Shown here piece by piece: positions 45,502 through 54,416 of a stretch of DNA of 64,000 nucleotides. Both the position numbers and the translations under genes were made by a program. Each line of letters starts with the position of its first letter. Position 1 is the stretch's first letter. The stretch spans positions 248,001 through 312,000 of the forward strand of contig NZ_FNIC01000005.1 in the NCBI RefSeq assembly GCF_900103935.1, in the 5' to 3' direction. The notes beneath the pieces were generated by a model. The model worked only from the letters and a program-made list of their open reading frames with translations. It was not told the origin of the DNA and did not search any database. The stretch comes from Nocardioides szechwanensis (GTDB taxonomy: Bacteria; Actinomycetota; Actinomycetes; Propionibacteriales; Nocardioidaceae).

Positions 45502-45516
45502 CTCCAGGCACCACCC

Positions 45517-45586
45517 CACGTTGACCCGCCCGAAACTTTCGGGCGGGTCAACGTGCATTGAGGTGAGTTTCGGGCGGGTCAACGTG
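45517..45586. repeat. Palindrome cluster between sucD and a convergent gene
   Basis: A 19-base arm (CACGTTGACCCGCCCGAAA) and its exact complement are separated by a single C. After 12 bases the second arm is repeated exactly (45568-45586). It fills the space between the two converging genes and could form alternative hairpins, so it is probably a bidirectional terminator or a REP-like element. There is no T-tract. Confidence 0.8.
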
Positions 45587-45588
45587 TT

Positions 45589-46998
45589 TCAGCAGCCGGC
45601 TTCGGTGAAGGCGCACATGGCGGCGAGGGGCGCGGAGGTCTCGGCGGTCTGCTCGGCGATCTGGGCCGTGGCCTGGGCCTCCGGGTCGGGGCCACCGCCG
45701 CCCTCGTTGGCCGCGGTGTCGACGAGCAGCGCGCGGCCGAGCCGGACCACGTGGATGACCTCCATGCCGATGGCCGGCGCGCCGAGGAACTCGAAGGTCC
45801 GCACGACCGCCCAGGACTCACCGCCCACGCGCGTCTGTCGTACGTCGTTGAGCGAGGCGTTGCTTTCGCCGTCCTCGGTCCTCGGGCACGCCCGGTAGGC
45901 GTCGACGAGCTGTCGCTGGTAGTCGATCGCACCGTCGGCGTCCTCGAAGGTGAGCAGCAGCCGGTAGCGGTAGTCCTCGACGTTGGCCCAGGCTGCGCCC
46001 AACCGGTCGAGCGACGCTGCGGCCGGGAGCGCGGCGCCACAGGCCTGGAGGGCCTCGAGCACCGGCACGTCGGGAGCCGGGCCAGTCAGCCCGTAACGAT
46101 CGTCCGGCTCGTGACGGTCGGGCCAGCCGGCGGCCAGCGGGAAGTCCGCCGGGATGTCGTCGGTGTCGGCCGGTGGCTCGGTCGCCGGCGGCTCGGACGC
46201 CGGAGGCTCGGTCGTGGTGGCGCAACCCGCGTCCGTGAAGACGCACATCTGGTCCACCACTGACTTCAGCCTGCGGGCCTGGTCGGCCTCTCCGCTGGCG
46301 GTGTTGCTCGGGTCGTACTCGGCGTACGTCGAGGACGCCAGCAGGGCGTCGCCGACACGGGTGAAGCGCATGATCTCGGCGCCGAGACTGTTCGTGTAGG
46401 TGCGCACGACCAGCACCCCCGACTCGCCGGCGTCCCAGGACTCCACCCGGTGGAGGGTGTCGTTGTCCGGTCCCGACTCCTGGCGGGGGCAGTCACGGGC
46501 CGCGGCCGTCAGTCGCTCGAGCGCCTGCCCGGCGGACTGCTCGTCGGCGTAGAGGACGACCTCACGCGTGTCGGAGTACTCCGGGCCGGACGTCGCGGCG
46601 GAGACCGAGTCGGCCCGCCCGTCGTCCGCGAACGGCGTGACACCGCAGAAGTCGACCAGCGTGAGGCCGACGTCGCCGTGCCGCTGGGTGGCCGGCTCGC
46701 CGCTCTCGTTCTCGTACAGGTCGACCGTGATGTCGAGGCTGTCGGGGATGCGCGGGCCGGACGCGGTCGACTCCGAAGGGTTCGGCGGCGCCGGGTCGAG
46801 GCCCTGCGGCTCACCGCCGCCCGCGAGCACGACGCTGCCGGTGGCGATGACGGCGACGGCGGCGGCCGCGGCGAGGGCGATGCCCGCCGTACGACGGCGC
46901 CGGTGGCGGTCGCCGAGACGGCGTACCTCGGAGGGGGAGAGGGGGTTCATGGGAGCTCCCGGGTTGAAGTTCTCGAGCTCGTCGATGGGGTCAGGCAT
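45589..46998 (-). CDS. Membrane-anchored sensor-like protein with two repeated domains, partner of the ECF sigma factor
   Basis: 469 aa, function not established. A short cytoplasmic N-terminus (SPSEVRRLGDRHRRRRTAG region) precedes one membrane segment (IALAAAAAVAVIATGSVVLA). Outside are two related domains of about 170-190 residues, each ending in the same way: MCVFTDAGC and LAAMCAFTEAGC, with a Pro/Thr/Glu-rich linker between. The fold resembles PknH-type sensor domains (inference). AGGAGGGAG precedes the ATG, which overlaps the sigma factor gene by 8 bases. Gene order sigma then membrane protein suggests an anti-sigma or sensor role, but no zinc-finger anti-sigma motif is present. Confidence 0.8.
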   Translation of the reverse strand: MPDPIDELENFNPGAPMNPLSPSEVRRLGDRHRRRRTAGIALAAAAAVAVIATGSVVLAGGGEPQGLDPAPPNPSESTASGPRIPDSLDITVDLYENESGEPATQRHGDVGLTLVDFCGVTPFADDGRADSVSAATSGPEYSDTREVVLYADEQSAGQALERLTAAARDCPRQESGPDNDTLHRVESWDAGESGVLVVRTYTNSLGAEIMRFTRVGDALLASSTYAEYDPSNTASGEADQARRLKSVVDQMCVFTDAGCATTTEPPASEPPATEPPADTDDIPADFPLAAGWPDRHEPDDRYGLTGPAPDVPVLEALQACGAALPAAASLDRLGAAWANVEDYRYRLLLTFEDADGAIDYQRQLVDAYRACPRTEDGESNASLNDVRQTRVGGESWAVVRTFEFLGAPAIGMEVIHVVRLGRALLVDTAANEGGGGPDPEAQATAQIAEQTAETSAPLAAMCAFTEAGC

Positions 46999-47503
46999 GG
47001 GTCGCTCCCTCCTGGAGTCCGCTGTGGGGGTCGTCTGAGAGAAGTGCGGCGAGCGCCGCACGGCCGCGGCTGAGCCGGGCCTTGATCGTGCCCTCGGGTA
47101 CGCCGACCTCGCGGGCCACTGCCTGCACGGGGAGGTCGGCGATGTGGTGCAGGACCAGTGCCTGGCGCTGGGCCTCAGGCAGCTGCCGGAGCGCCGCCAC
47201 CAGGGCGACGTGCGACTCGCTCGGTGGTGGCGCCTCGGTAGCGAGGCCGACAGCGCGGTCCGGCGAGCGGCGTGACAGCGAGACGCGGCGCCACCTGCTC
47301 ACCGCGAGCCGGTAGGCCGTCGTGCGTACCCACGCCTCCGGGTGCTGGGCCCGGTCGAGCTGCCGCCGGTGGGCCCAGGCCCGCACGAAGGCCTCCTGGA
47401 CGCACTCCTGTGCCTCGTCGCGGTTGCCGATCATGGCGTAGACCTGGTGCGTGACGCGTGTGAACGACGCCGTGTAGAAGTCGTCGAACTCCCGTTCGTC
47501 CAT
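46991..47503 (-). CDS. ECF RNA polymerase sigma factor (SigE family)
   Basis: 170-aa extracytoplasmic-function sigma factor. Region 2 is intact (DFYTASFTRVTHQVYAMIG, then DEAQECVQEAFVRAWAHR), and region 4 has a normal helix-turn-helix (LPVQAVAREVGVPEGTIKARLSRG). GGGAA precedes the chosen ATG; an in-frame start 18 codons upstream lacks a ribosome site. It overlaps the membrane sensor-like protein gene, so the two should act together on an unknown envelope signal. The target promoters are unknown. Confidence 0.9.
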   Translation of the reverse strand: MDEREFDDFYTASFTRVTHQVYAMIGNRDEAQECVQEAFVRAWAHRRQLDRAQHPEAWVRTTAYRLAVSRWRRVSLSRRSPDRAVGLATEAPPPSESHVALVAALRQLPEAQRQALVLHHIADLPVQAVAREVGVPEGTIKARLSRGRAALAALLSDDPHSGLQEGATHA

Positions 47504-47595
47504 CGACTGTTCCCGTCTGTGGTGGTTTCGGGAGGGATACGCCGTCAGGACGCACACGGTTGCATGCCGGGGCCCGGAAGTCGCTCAGCAGTCGC

Positions 47596-49446
47596 TCAGG
47601 CCTTGGGCTTGGGGAGCCGGCCGAGCCGGTCGAGCGCCCGGAAGACGAGGTCGACGAACGCTCCGTCGGCCATCCGCGCGTCGTCGGACGGGACGAACCC
47701 GACCTGGGCGACCGACGTGCCGCTACGGAGCACCGCCATCGCGTAGCTCACCGAGTCGTTGTCGGAGATCTCGGTGGTGAGCTGCCAGACCGTGACGTCG
47801 ATGTTCTTGCCGTCGCGGTGGGAGACCCGGGTGACGTCGGTGCCGAGGTCCTTCTCCGCGCAGGTGGCGAGCCGGTTGCGGATGCGCTCGACGAAGGCAA
47901 CCGCGCGCTTCGTCGGCAGCGAGCCGACGGTCTCGGTCAGCCCGAACCGGTCGGGCAGGCCGGCCTTGGGGATCACGAAGGTCCGGGTGAAGTTGTTGCT
48001 GAAGGTCTTGCCCTCGAACTTCCCGGCGAAGACGGCGCCGTCGCACCGGGTCGCGGCGAGGTTGGTGGCCGCACGCTCGGGCGGGGTGCCGATCCATGGC
48101 TTGTCGATGCCGGTGACCGGCGGCAGGTCCAGCTCGGAGAGCATCGCCGGGGCCTTGCCTGTCGGCAAGGGAGGTACGGCGGTCAGCTGTGGCCGCGCGA
48201 CGCAGCCGCCGGCGTCGGGGAGGGTGCACAGGCCCGCGACCGCGTCGCCGAGCAGGCGTGCGGCACCCCGGGCGTCCGGCTGCTGGGTGTTGCGCACGAC
48301 CGACATCGCCGTGGTGACGAACTGCCCGGTCCGGGCGATGCCGACGGTCATCGTCTCCACCGGCTCGTTCCACGCGCGCAGGACGAGCAGCATCGCCTGG
48401 TCCCCCACCCCGTCGACGCGCCGCGTCGAGAGCAGCTGGACCCGCTCGGCCGCGCACCCGGCGTACCAGCCCATCGCGGTGCGGTAGGACTTGCGGGCCG
48501 CCCGCGGGCTCGCCGACGCCTCGGTGAGCTGGAACACGGTGGCCTTCGGCTGGTTCTTGCGCGGCGTGGCACCGAACGTCCGCACCAGCGCGGCGGTGCC
48601 GCGCGGGTCGGAGTAGCGCTCCAGCTGGCAGGAGGTGAGCAGCCCGCTGCCCTCGGAGCTGTCGCCGGTGCGCCGTACGGTCCAGGCCCGGCCGGGCAGC
48701 GTGGCCGACACCTGGTCGGCACTCAGCAGCGTGTCCTCGGTCAGCACGATCTCGGGGGCGGGGTCCATCGTGCGGTGCGGCTCGACCGCGGTGGTCTGCT
48801 CGAAGTCGAGGTTGGGGTGGACCCCGGTCGCGTCGGTGATCAGGGAGCCGGTGAGCAGGAACGCCGCGACCGCACCCACGACGCCGACGGTCGTGTGGGT
48901 ACGCCGGCGAGCGGCGCCGGCCCGGCGCACGATCGGCGCGCGCGGGAACCGCACCTCGGCCACGACCTGGGCCAGCGGCTCGAACTGCAGCGGGATGTCG
49001 GCGGCGGCGATCTCGCGGGCGAGCGCGAACTGGGAGGCGCCCGTCTGGAGCTCGCGCTCGGCGTCCTCGAGCGGGAGCCCCACCTCGCGGGCCATCTCGG
49101 GCATCGACACAGCGGCGAGCTGGGTCAGCAGCAGCGCCTTGCGCTGGGTGACGCTCAGCTTGGCGAGCGCGTCGAGGATGGCCCGGACCTCCGGGGTCGT
49201 CGACTTGTCGCGGAACGCCAGCCGCGCCGTGTGGCGGCGCTGGGCGTGGCGCCACGCGTGCGGCCGCACGAAGGCCTCGGGGTCGTCGAGCCGCGCGACC
49301 TTGCGCCAGTGGTGCCAGGCCACGATGAACGAGTCGCGCACGGCCCCGCGGGCTGCTGTGAGGTCGCCGGTGAGGGCGTAGGTCTGCAGCAGCAGGCGCT
49401 CGCCGGCGTCGCGGTAGAACGCGTCGAACTCGTCGGGGTCCCTCAT
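47596..49446 (-). CDS. Sigma-factor-like protein fused to a membrane segment and external sensor domains
   Basis: 616 aa. Residues 1 to about 150 look like an ECF sigma factor (EFDAFYRDAGERLLLQTYAL; DPEAFVRPHAWRHAQRR; region 4 LSVTQRKALLLTQLAAVS). But the acidic region-2 contact and the basic residues of the recognition helix have changed (LPLEDAERELQTG), so DNA binding may be weak. One membrane span lies near residues 185-205 (TTVGVVGAVAAFLLTGSLI). The external part has two domains of the same kind as the protein at 45589; the first ends LCTLPDAGGC. It is thus a fused version of the sigma plus sensor pair next door. It starts at ATG and reads away from perM. Confidence 0.85.
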   Translation of the reverse strand: MRDPDEFDAFYRDAGERLLLQTYALTGDLTAARGAVRDSFIVAWHHWRKVARLDDPEAFVRPHAWRHAQRRHTARLAFRDKSTTPEVRAILDALAKLSVTQRKALLLTQLAAVSMPEMAREVGLPLEDAERELQTGASQFALAREIAAADIPLQFEPLAQVVAEVRFPRAPIVRRAGAARRRTHTTVGVVGAVAAFLLTGSLITDATGVHPNLDFEQTTAVEPHRTMDPAPEIVLTEDTLLSADQVSATLPGRAWTVRRTGDSSEGSGLLTSCQLERYSDPRGTAALVRTFGATPRKNQPKATVFQLTEASASPRAARKSYRTAMGWYAGCAAERVQLLSTRRVDGVGDQAMLLVLRAWNEPVETMTVGIARTGQFVTTAMSVVRNTQQPDARGAARLLGDAVAGLCTLPDAGGCVARPQLTAVPPLPTGKAPAMLSELDLPPVTGIDKPWIGTPPERAATNLAATRCDGAVFAGKFEGKTFSNNFTRTFVIPKAGLPDRFGLTETVGSLPTKRAVAFVERIRNRLATCAEKDLGTDVTRVSHRDGKNIDVTVWQLTTEISDNDSVSYAMAVLRSGTSVAQVGFVPSDDARMADGAFVDLVFRALDRLGRLPKPKA

Positions 49447-49572
49447 GGCCAACCCACGGTACGCGAGAGTCGCGACGCCTCCCAAAGCCGTCCCGGACCA
49501 AGGGCGTGCCCCAGGGCGCCCTCGGCGTGGGAGCGCCGTACGCCGGGGCCGTCGCGTGATGATGAAACGGCC

Positions 49573-50859
49573 ATGACTTCTCTGCTTCCCCCGTCGGCCC
49601 CCGCGCGGGGCCGCTCGGCGGCCGAGGTCTCTCGTGACCTGGCGACCCGACGACCCCTGGTCCTGGTGGCCACGCTGGGTGGCGTGGCTGCGGCCGCGAG
49701 CACCCTGCTGGTCTGCCTCGCGGTCGGAGTCGTGGGCTGGTTCCTCACCGATGCCGGCGCACACGGAACCCCGCGCGATGGTCTGCGCACGGGGGCGCTG
49801 GGTTGGTTGCTGGCCCACGGCTCCGGCATCTCGGTCCAGGGTGTCGCGGTGACGCTCGTGCCGCTCGGCGTCACGGCGCTGTGCGCCTGGGCGATCTGGC
49901 GCGTGGGTCACCGGGTCGGTGACTCCGTGTCCGGTCACGGCCCCGACGCCCTGCGCATCGCCGACGGCGAGCGGGACTTCACGGTCCCCGTGGCCGCGGC
50001 CCTCTTCACGGCCGGCTACGTCGTGACCGCGGTCGTCACCGCAAGCCTCGCCGGCACCGCCGCGACCGCGCCCGACACCGGCCGGGTCGTGCTGTGGTCG
50101 CTGCTGCTGACCTTCGCGGTCGGCGCCCCGGCGATCGCGACCGGCTCGGGCCGCGCCGCCATCTGGGCCTCGTTCGTGCCGACCTGGGTCCGCGCCGCCC
50201 TCACCGCCTGCCGCCGGATCCTCGTGACCTGGCTGGCGCTGTCGTTCGCGGTGTTCGTGGTCTCCCTGGTCCTCGACTTCAGCACCGCCGTCAACGTGAT
50301 GTCGCAGCTCCACACCGACGCCGGCGATGCCACCCTCTTCACCGCGCTCAGCGCCACCGTCCTGCCCAACGCCGCGATCTTCTCGGGCTCCTACCTGCTC
50401 GGGCCCGGGTTCACCGTCGGGGTCGGCACGCTCGTCAGCCCCGGTGCGGTGCTGATCGGCCCGCTGCCGATGTTCCCGCTGCTCGCGGCGCTACCCGACA
50501 GCGGCGGCCCGGCCGGCTGGACGACCTACCTCGTCGCGCTGCCGTTCCTCGTCGCCGCCTGGGGCGCCGCCCGCGCCCAGGGGCGCGCCCCCACGCTGCG
50601 CTGGGAGGAGGGCGCCGTCCGCGGCTGCTTCGGCGGCGTGCTCGCCGGTGTGCTCTTCGGCATCCTCGCGGCGATCGCCGGGGGAGCGGTCGGTCCCGGC
50701 CGGATGCGGGACGTCGGCCCGTTCGCCTTCGACGTGCTCGTCCACGCCATCACCGCGTTCGGCATCGGCGGGCTGGTCGGCGGACTGCTGATGACCTGGT
50801 GGCAGCGCCGCGGCGCCCCAGCCGATCACCCGGCCGACGACGACCCCGAACCCGCCTGA
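49573..50859 (+). CDS. perM: PerM-like cell-division membrane protein (DUF6350)
   Basis: 428-aa integral membrane protein with about eight to ten hydrophobic spans (for example LVLVATLGGVAAAASTLLV, WLALSFAVFVVSLVLDF). It occupies the place of PerM (Rv0955), directly before purN and purH as in mycobacteria, where PerM supports septation and persistence. No enzymatic motif is seen; the role is as a structural partner in division. The ATG is chosen as the first after the divergent gene; the frame is open far upstream but only across that gene's opposite strand. Confidence 0.87.
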   Translation: MTSLLPPSAPARGRSAAEVSRDLATRRPLVLVATLGGVAAAASTLLVCLAVGVVGWFLTDAGAHGTPRDGLRTGALGWLLAHGSGISVQGVAVTLVPLGVTALCAWAIWRVGHRVGDSVSGHGPDALRIADGERDFTVPVAAALFTAGYVVTAVVTASLAGTAATAPDTGRVVLWSLLLTFAVGAPAIATGSGRAAIWASFVPTWVRAALTACRRILVTWLALSFAVFVVSLVLDFSTAVNVMSQLHTDAGDATLFTALSATVLPNAAIFSGSYLLGPGFTVGVGTLVSPGAVLIGPLPMFPLLAALPDSGGPAGWTTYLVALPFLVAAWGAARAQGRAPTLRWEEGAVRGCFGGVLAGVLFGILAAIAGGAVGPGRMRDVGPFAFDVLVHAITAFGIGGLVGGLLMTWWQRRGAPADHPADDDPEPA

Positions 50860-50862
50860 CCT

Positions 50863-50868
50863 TACGAT
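50863..50868 (+). promoter_or_regulatory. -10 box for a leaderless purN transcript
   Basis: TACGAT, then 6 bases, then the GTG of purN. It overlaps the very end of perM by position, so purN can be read separately from perM. Confidence 0.5.
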
Positions 50869-50874
50869 TGGGGC

Positions 50875-51495
50875 GTGCCCAGCCCTGCCCGCGTCGTCGT
50901 GCTCGTGTCCGGCTCGGGCACCAACCTCCAGGCGCTGCTCGACGCCTGTGACGACCCGGCGTACGGCGCTCGCGTGGTCGCCGTCGGCGCCGACCGGGGC
51001 GGCATCGAGGGCCTGGCCCGCGCCGACCGGGCCGGGGTGCCGACCTTCGTGAAGAAGGTGAAGGACTTCACCACCCGCGAGCACTGGGACCGGGCGATGG
51101 CCGACACCGTCGCCAACTTCGAGCCCGACCTGGTCGTGCTGGCCGGGTTCATGAAGCTGGTCGGCCAGGAGTTCCACGACCGCTTCGGCGGCCGGGTCGT
51201 CAACACCCATCCCGCGCTGTCACCGTCGTTCCCCGGCATGCACGGACCGGCCGAAGCGCTGGCGTACGGCGTGAAGGTCACCGGCTGCACGCTCTTCGTC
51301 GTCGACGACGGCATCGACACCGGCCCGATCGTCGCGCAGCGCGCCGTCGAGGTCGCGGACGACGACACCGTGGAGTCGCTGCACGAGCGGATCAAGACCG
51401 AGGAGCGCGCGATGCTCGTCGACGCCGTCGGTCGGATGGCGCGCGAAGGGTTCGCGGTGGACGGGCGCACGGTGCGGTTCGGCCCCGTTCGATAG
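50875..51495 (+). CDS. purN: Phosphoribosylglycinamide formyltransferase
   Basis: Third step of purine synthesis: transfers formyl from 10-formyl-THF to GAR. 206 aa, normal length. N-terminal phosphate loop VSGSGTNLQALLDAC, folate-site and catalytic His in NTHPALSPSFPGMHGP, catalytic Asp in VDDGIDTGP. The last coding part runs into the ZTP riboswitch region that controls purH. It starts 15 bases after perM with no ribosome site, hence the leaderless proposal. Confidence 0.96.
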   Translation: MPSPARVVVLVSGSGTNLQALLDACDDPAYGARVVAVGADRGGIEGLARADRAGVPTFVKKVKDFTTREHWDRAMADTVANFEPDLVVLAGFMKLVGQEFHDRFGGRVVNTHPALSPSFPGMHGPAEALAYGVKVTGCTLFVVDDGIDTGPIVAQRAVEVADDDTVESLHERIKTEERAMLVDAVGRMAREGFAVDGRTVRFGPVR

Positions 51496-51518
51496 GGGAC
51501 GTCCGGCCCGATAGGCTG

Positions 51519-51593
51519 GGGCCACACGACTGGCGCGGGTGGGCAACCACCGGGGAGTGATCGTGGTACGGCCATCGTCCGCCTGGGTGGCCC
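51519..51593 (+). ncRNA. ZTP riboswitch (pfl RNA) upstream of purH
   Basis: The conserved elements of the ZTP/ZMP riboswitch are present in order: ACTGGCG, CCACCGGGGAG and CCGCCTGGG. Helix P1 is CACGA/TCGTG; P2 is GGTGG/CCACC closed by a GCAA tetraloop; P3 is GGCCA/TGGCC around the CCGCCTGGG strand. An alternative 7-bp helix, GGGCCAC with GTGGCCC (519-525 with 587-593), could compete. A CCTCCTTTTTCCC run follows. It senses ZMP/ZTP, which builds up when 10-formyl-THF is short, and would raise purH, the enzyme that uses ZMP and folate. Confidence 0.9.
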
Positions 51594-51621
51594 TCCTTTT
51601 CCCGACCGAGGAGTGCATCCT

Positions 51622-53175
51622 GTGAGCGACCAACAGATCCCGATCAAGCGGGCCCTGGTCTCCGTCTACGACAAGTCCGGCCTCGAGGAGCTCGTCCGCG
51701 GGCTGCACGACGCCGGCGTGGCCCTGGTCTCCACCGGAGGCTCGGCCAAGCTGATCGAGGGCCTCGGCCTGCCGGTGACCGAGGTCGCCGACCTGACCGG
51801 CTTCCCCGAGTGCCTCGACGGCCGGGTCAAGACCCTTCACCCGCGCGTGCACGCCGGGATCCTCGCCGACCGGCGCCTGGAGTCGCACGTCGTCCAGCTC
51901 GCGGAGCTCGACGTCGAGCCGTTCGACCTCGTGGTCGTCAACCTCTACCCGTTCCGCGAGACCGTCGCGTCGGGCGCCTCGCCCGACGAGGTCGTCGAGC
52001 AGATCGACATCGGCGGCCCCTCGATGGTCCGAGCCGCCGCCAAGAACCACCCGTCGGTCGCCGTCGTCGTCTCGCCGTCGGCCTACGGCGACGTCCTCGA
52101 CGCGGTCGCCGTGGGCGGGTTCACGCTGGCCCAGCGCAAGGGCCTGGCCGCCGAGGCGTTCGCCCACACGGCGTCGTACGACGTGGCGGTCGCCAACTGG
52201 TTCGCCGCCACCTGCGTCGGCGCCGAGGACGGCTGGCCGGCCGTCACGGGCGAGACCTGGGACAAGGCGGCGGTGCTGCGCTACGGCGAGAACCCCCACC
52301 AGAGCGCCGCCCTCTACGTCGACGGCACCGGTGGTCTCGCGGACGCCGAGCAGCTGCACGGCAAGGAGATGTCCTACAACAACTACGTCGACACCGATGC
52401 CGCCCGCCGCGCGGCCTACGGCTTCGACGAGCCCGCCGTGGCGATCATCAAGCACGCCAACCCGTGCGGCATCGCGGTCGGCGCCGACGTGGCCGAGGCG
52501 CACCGCCGGGCCCACGAGTGCGACCCGGTCTCGGCGTTCGGTGGCGTGATCGCGGTCAACCGTCCCGTCTCCGTGGCGCTGGCCGAGCAGGTCGCCGAGA
52601 TCTTCACCGAGGTGATCGTGGCGCCGGCGTACGACGCGGGCGCGGTCGAGGTGCTCCAGGGCAAGAAGAACATCCGGATCCTGCGCTGCGACGACCCCAC
52701 CGACGAGCGACCGGCCGAGTTCCGCCAGGTCAGCGGCGGGATCCTGGTCCAGATGCGCGACCACGTCGACGCCGAGGGCGACGACCCCTCGACCTGGACG
52801 CTGGCCGCGGGTGAGGCCGCCTCGCCCGAGGTGCTCGCTGACCTGGCGTTCGCCTGGAAGGCCTGCCGCGCGGTCAAGTCCAACGCGATCCTGCTCGCCA
52901 AGGACGGCGCCTCCGTCGGCGTCGGCATGGGCCAGGTCAACCGGGTCGACTCGTGCAAGCTCGCCGTCGAGCGGGCGGGGGAGCGCTCCGTCGGCTCGGT
53001 CGCCGCATCCGACGCCTTCTTCCCGTTCGAGGACGGCCCGCAGATCCTGCTCGACGCCGGCGTCACCGCGATCGTCCAGCCCGGTGGCTCCATGCGCGAC
53101 GAGCTCACCATCGAGGCTGTCCGTGCCGCGGGCGTCACGATGTACTTCACCGGCACCCGACACTTCTTCCACTGA
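51622..53175 (+). CDS. purH: Bifunctional AICAR transformylase / IMP cyclohydrolase
   Basis: Last two steps of IMP synthesis. 517 aa from the GTG that has GAGGAG 8 bases upstream; an in-frame GTG at 51613 overlaps that ribosome site and is rejected. Residues 1 to about 200 are the MGS-like cyclohydrolase ([41 protein letters not shown]). The rest is the transformylase with the conserved KHANPCG and [13 protein letters not shown], and near the end the folate-site [13 protein letters not shown]. It follows the ZTP riboswitch and is followed by folD after 13 bases. Confidence 0.97.
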   Translation: MSDQQIPIKRALVSVYDKSGLEELVRGLHDAGVALVSTGGSAKLIEGLGLPVTEVADLTGFPECLDGRVKTLHPRVHAGILADRRLESHVVQLAELDVEPFDLVVVNLYPFRETVASGASPDEVVEQIDIGGPSMVRAAAKNHPSVAVVVSPSAYGDVLDAVAVGGFTLAQRKGLAAEAFAHTASYDVAVANWFAATCVGAEDGWPAVTGETWDKAAVLRYGENPHQSAALYVDGTGGLADAEQLHGKEMSYNNYVDTDAARRAAYGFDEPAVAIIKHANPCGIAVGADVAEAHRRAHECDPVSAFGGVIAVNRPVSVALAEQVAEIFTEVIVAPAYDAGAVEVLQGKKNIRILRCDDPTDERPAEFRQVSGGILVQMRDHVDAEGDDPSTWTLAAGEAASPEVLADLAFAWKACRAVKSNAILLAKDGASVGVGMGQVNRVDSCKLAVERAGERSVGSVAASDAFFPFEDGPQILLDAGVTAIVQPGGSMRDELTIEAVRAAGVTMYFTGTRHFFH

Positions 53176-53188
53176 CAGGATCTAGGGA

Positions 53189-54037
53189 ATGACCGCACTG
53201 CGACTGGACGGCTCCGCCACCCTCAAGGTGATCAAGGCCGAGCTCACCGAGCGCGTGAAGGTGCTCAACGAGCAGGGCGTCTACCCGGGCCTCGGTACGG
53301 TGCTCGTCGGCGACGACCCGGGCTCGCACTGGTACGTCGGCGCCAAGCACAAGGACTGCGCCGAGATCGGCATCGTGTCGATGCGGCGTGACCTGCCGGC
53401 GACCAGCACCCAGGCCGAGGTGGAGGCGGTGATCGACGAGCTCAACGCCGACCCGGCGTGCACCGGCTTCCTGGTGCAGCAGCCGACCGGGCTGGACGAG
53501 TTCGCGCTGCTGTCGCGCGTCGACGCCGACAAGGACGTCGACGGGCTGCACCCGACCAACCTCGGCAAGCTGGTGCTCGGCGAGTCCGGCTCGCTGCCCT
53601 GCACGCCGATCGGCTGCATCGAGCTGCTGCGCCGCCACGGCGTCGAGCTCAACGGCGCGGAGGTCGTCGTGGTGGGGCGCGGCCTCACCGTCGGGCGCCC
53701 GCTGGGTCTGCTGCTGACCCGCCGCTCCGAGAACTCCACCGTCACGCTCTGCCACACCGGCACCCGCGACCTGGCCGCCCACGTGCGCAACGCCGACGTG
53801 GTGGTCGCCGCTGCCGGCGTACCCGGCATCATCACCGCCGACATGGTCAAGCCCGGTGCGGCCGTCCTCGACGTCGGGGTCTCGCGGGTCGACGGCAAGA
53901 TCGCCGGCGACGTGGCCGACGACGTCTGGGGCGTAGCCGGCTGGGTCTCGCCGAACCCCGGCGGCGTGGGCCCGATGACCCGAGCCATGCTGCTGTCCAA
54001 CATCGTCACCATGGCGGAGAAGGCCGCCGGGCTGTGA
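53189..54037 (+). CDS. folD: Methylenetetrahydrofolate dehydrogenase / cyclohydrolase
   Basis: Makes 10-formyl-THF from methylene-THF (282 aa, normal). Catalytic Lys53 lies in [23 protein letters not shown] and the folate loop [10 protein letters not shown] are present, then the NADP site [17 protein letters not shown], and [15 protein letters not shown] at the C-terminus. Its position after purH makes sense: it supplies the folate whose lack the ZTP riboswitch reports. It overlaps the next small gene by 4 bases (GTGA). Confidence 0.96.
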   Translation: MTALRLDGSATLKVIKAELTERVKVLNEQGVYPGLGTVLVGDDPGSHWYVGAKHKDCAEIGIVSMRRDLPATSTQAEVEAVIDELNADPACTGFLVQQPTGLDEFALLSRVDADKDVDGLHPTNLGKLVLGESGSLPCTPIGCIELLRRHGVELNGAEVVVVGRGLTVGRPLGLLLTRRSENSTVTLCHTGTRDLAAHVRNADVVVAAAGVPGIITADMVKPGAAVLDVGVSRVDGKIAGDVADDVWGVAGWVSPNPGGVGPMTRAMLLSNIVTMAEKAAGL

Positions 54038-54402
54038 CCGACGGCCCGCTGCCCGACGACCGTCCCCCGGAGCCTCCGGAGGACGTCGAGGGGGCAGCAG
54101 ACGGCGCCGAGGAGGAGCCCCAGGAGCGCCGCTACCCGTCGACCATCGGCGGCGCCTTCTACCTGCTGATCCTGATCACCAGCGCGATCGGCTTCGGCAT
54201 CGTGGTCAGCGGCAACTGGCGCCTCGGCGTGCGCTGGCTGGCCGCGTCCCTGATGGCGGGGTCGGCCCTGCGCCTGGTGCTGCCCGAGCGCGACGCCGGG
54301 ATGCTCGCCGTACGCCATCGCTTCATCGACTGCACCCTGCTCGCCGGCGTCGGCAGCGCGCTCTTCTGGCTGGCGTCGAGCATCCCGGACCAGCCGCTCT
54401 GA
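54034..54402 (+). CDS. DUF3017 family small membrane protein
   Basis: 122 aa. The first 40 residues are acidic and Pro/Glu-rich. Then three hydrophobic segments follow ([49 protein letters not shown]). Found in actinobacteria as DUF3017, often behind folD; function unknown. The GTG is taken because it forms a GTGA overlap with the folD stop. It ends before a palindrome cluster at a convergent junction with mdh. Confidence 0.87.
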   Translation: MTDGPLPDDRPPEPPEDVEGAADGAEEEPQERRYPSTIGGAFYLLILITSAIGFGIVVSGNWRLGVRWLAASLMAGSALRLVLPERDAGMLAVRHRFIDCTLLAGVGSALFWLASSIPDQPL

Positions 54403-54416
54403 GCCTCAGAGCGCGG

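Noticed and set aside
47560-49572. Extension of the perM frame 2 kb upstream
   Set aside because: The upstream part lies wholly on the reverse strand of the sigma-fusion gene and looks like antisense sequence; the PerM-like protein starts at 49573.
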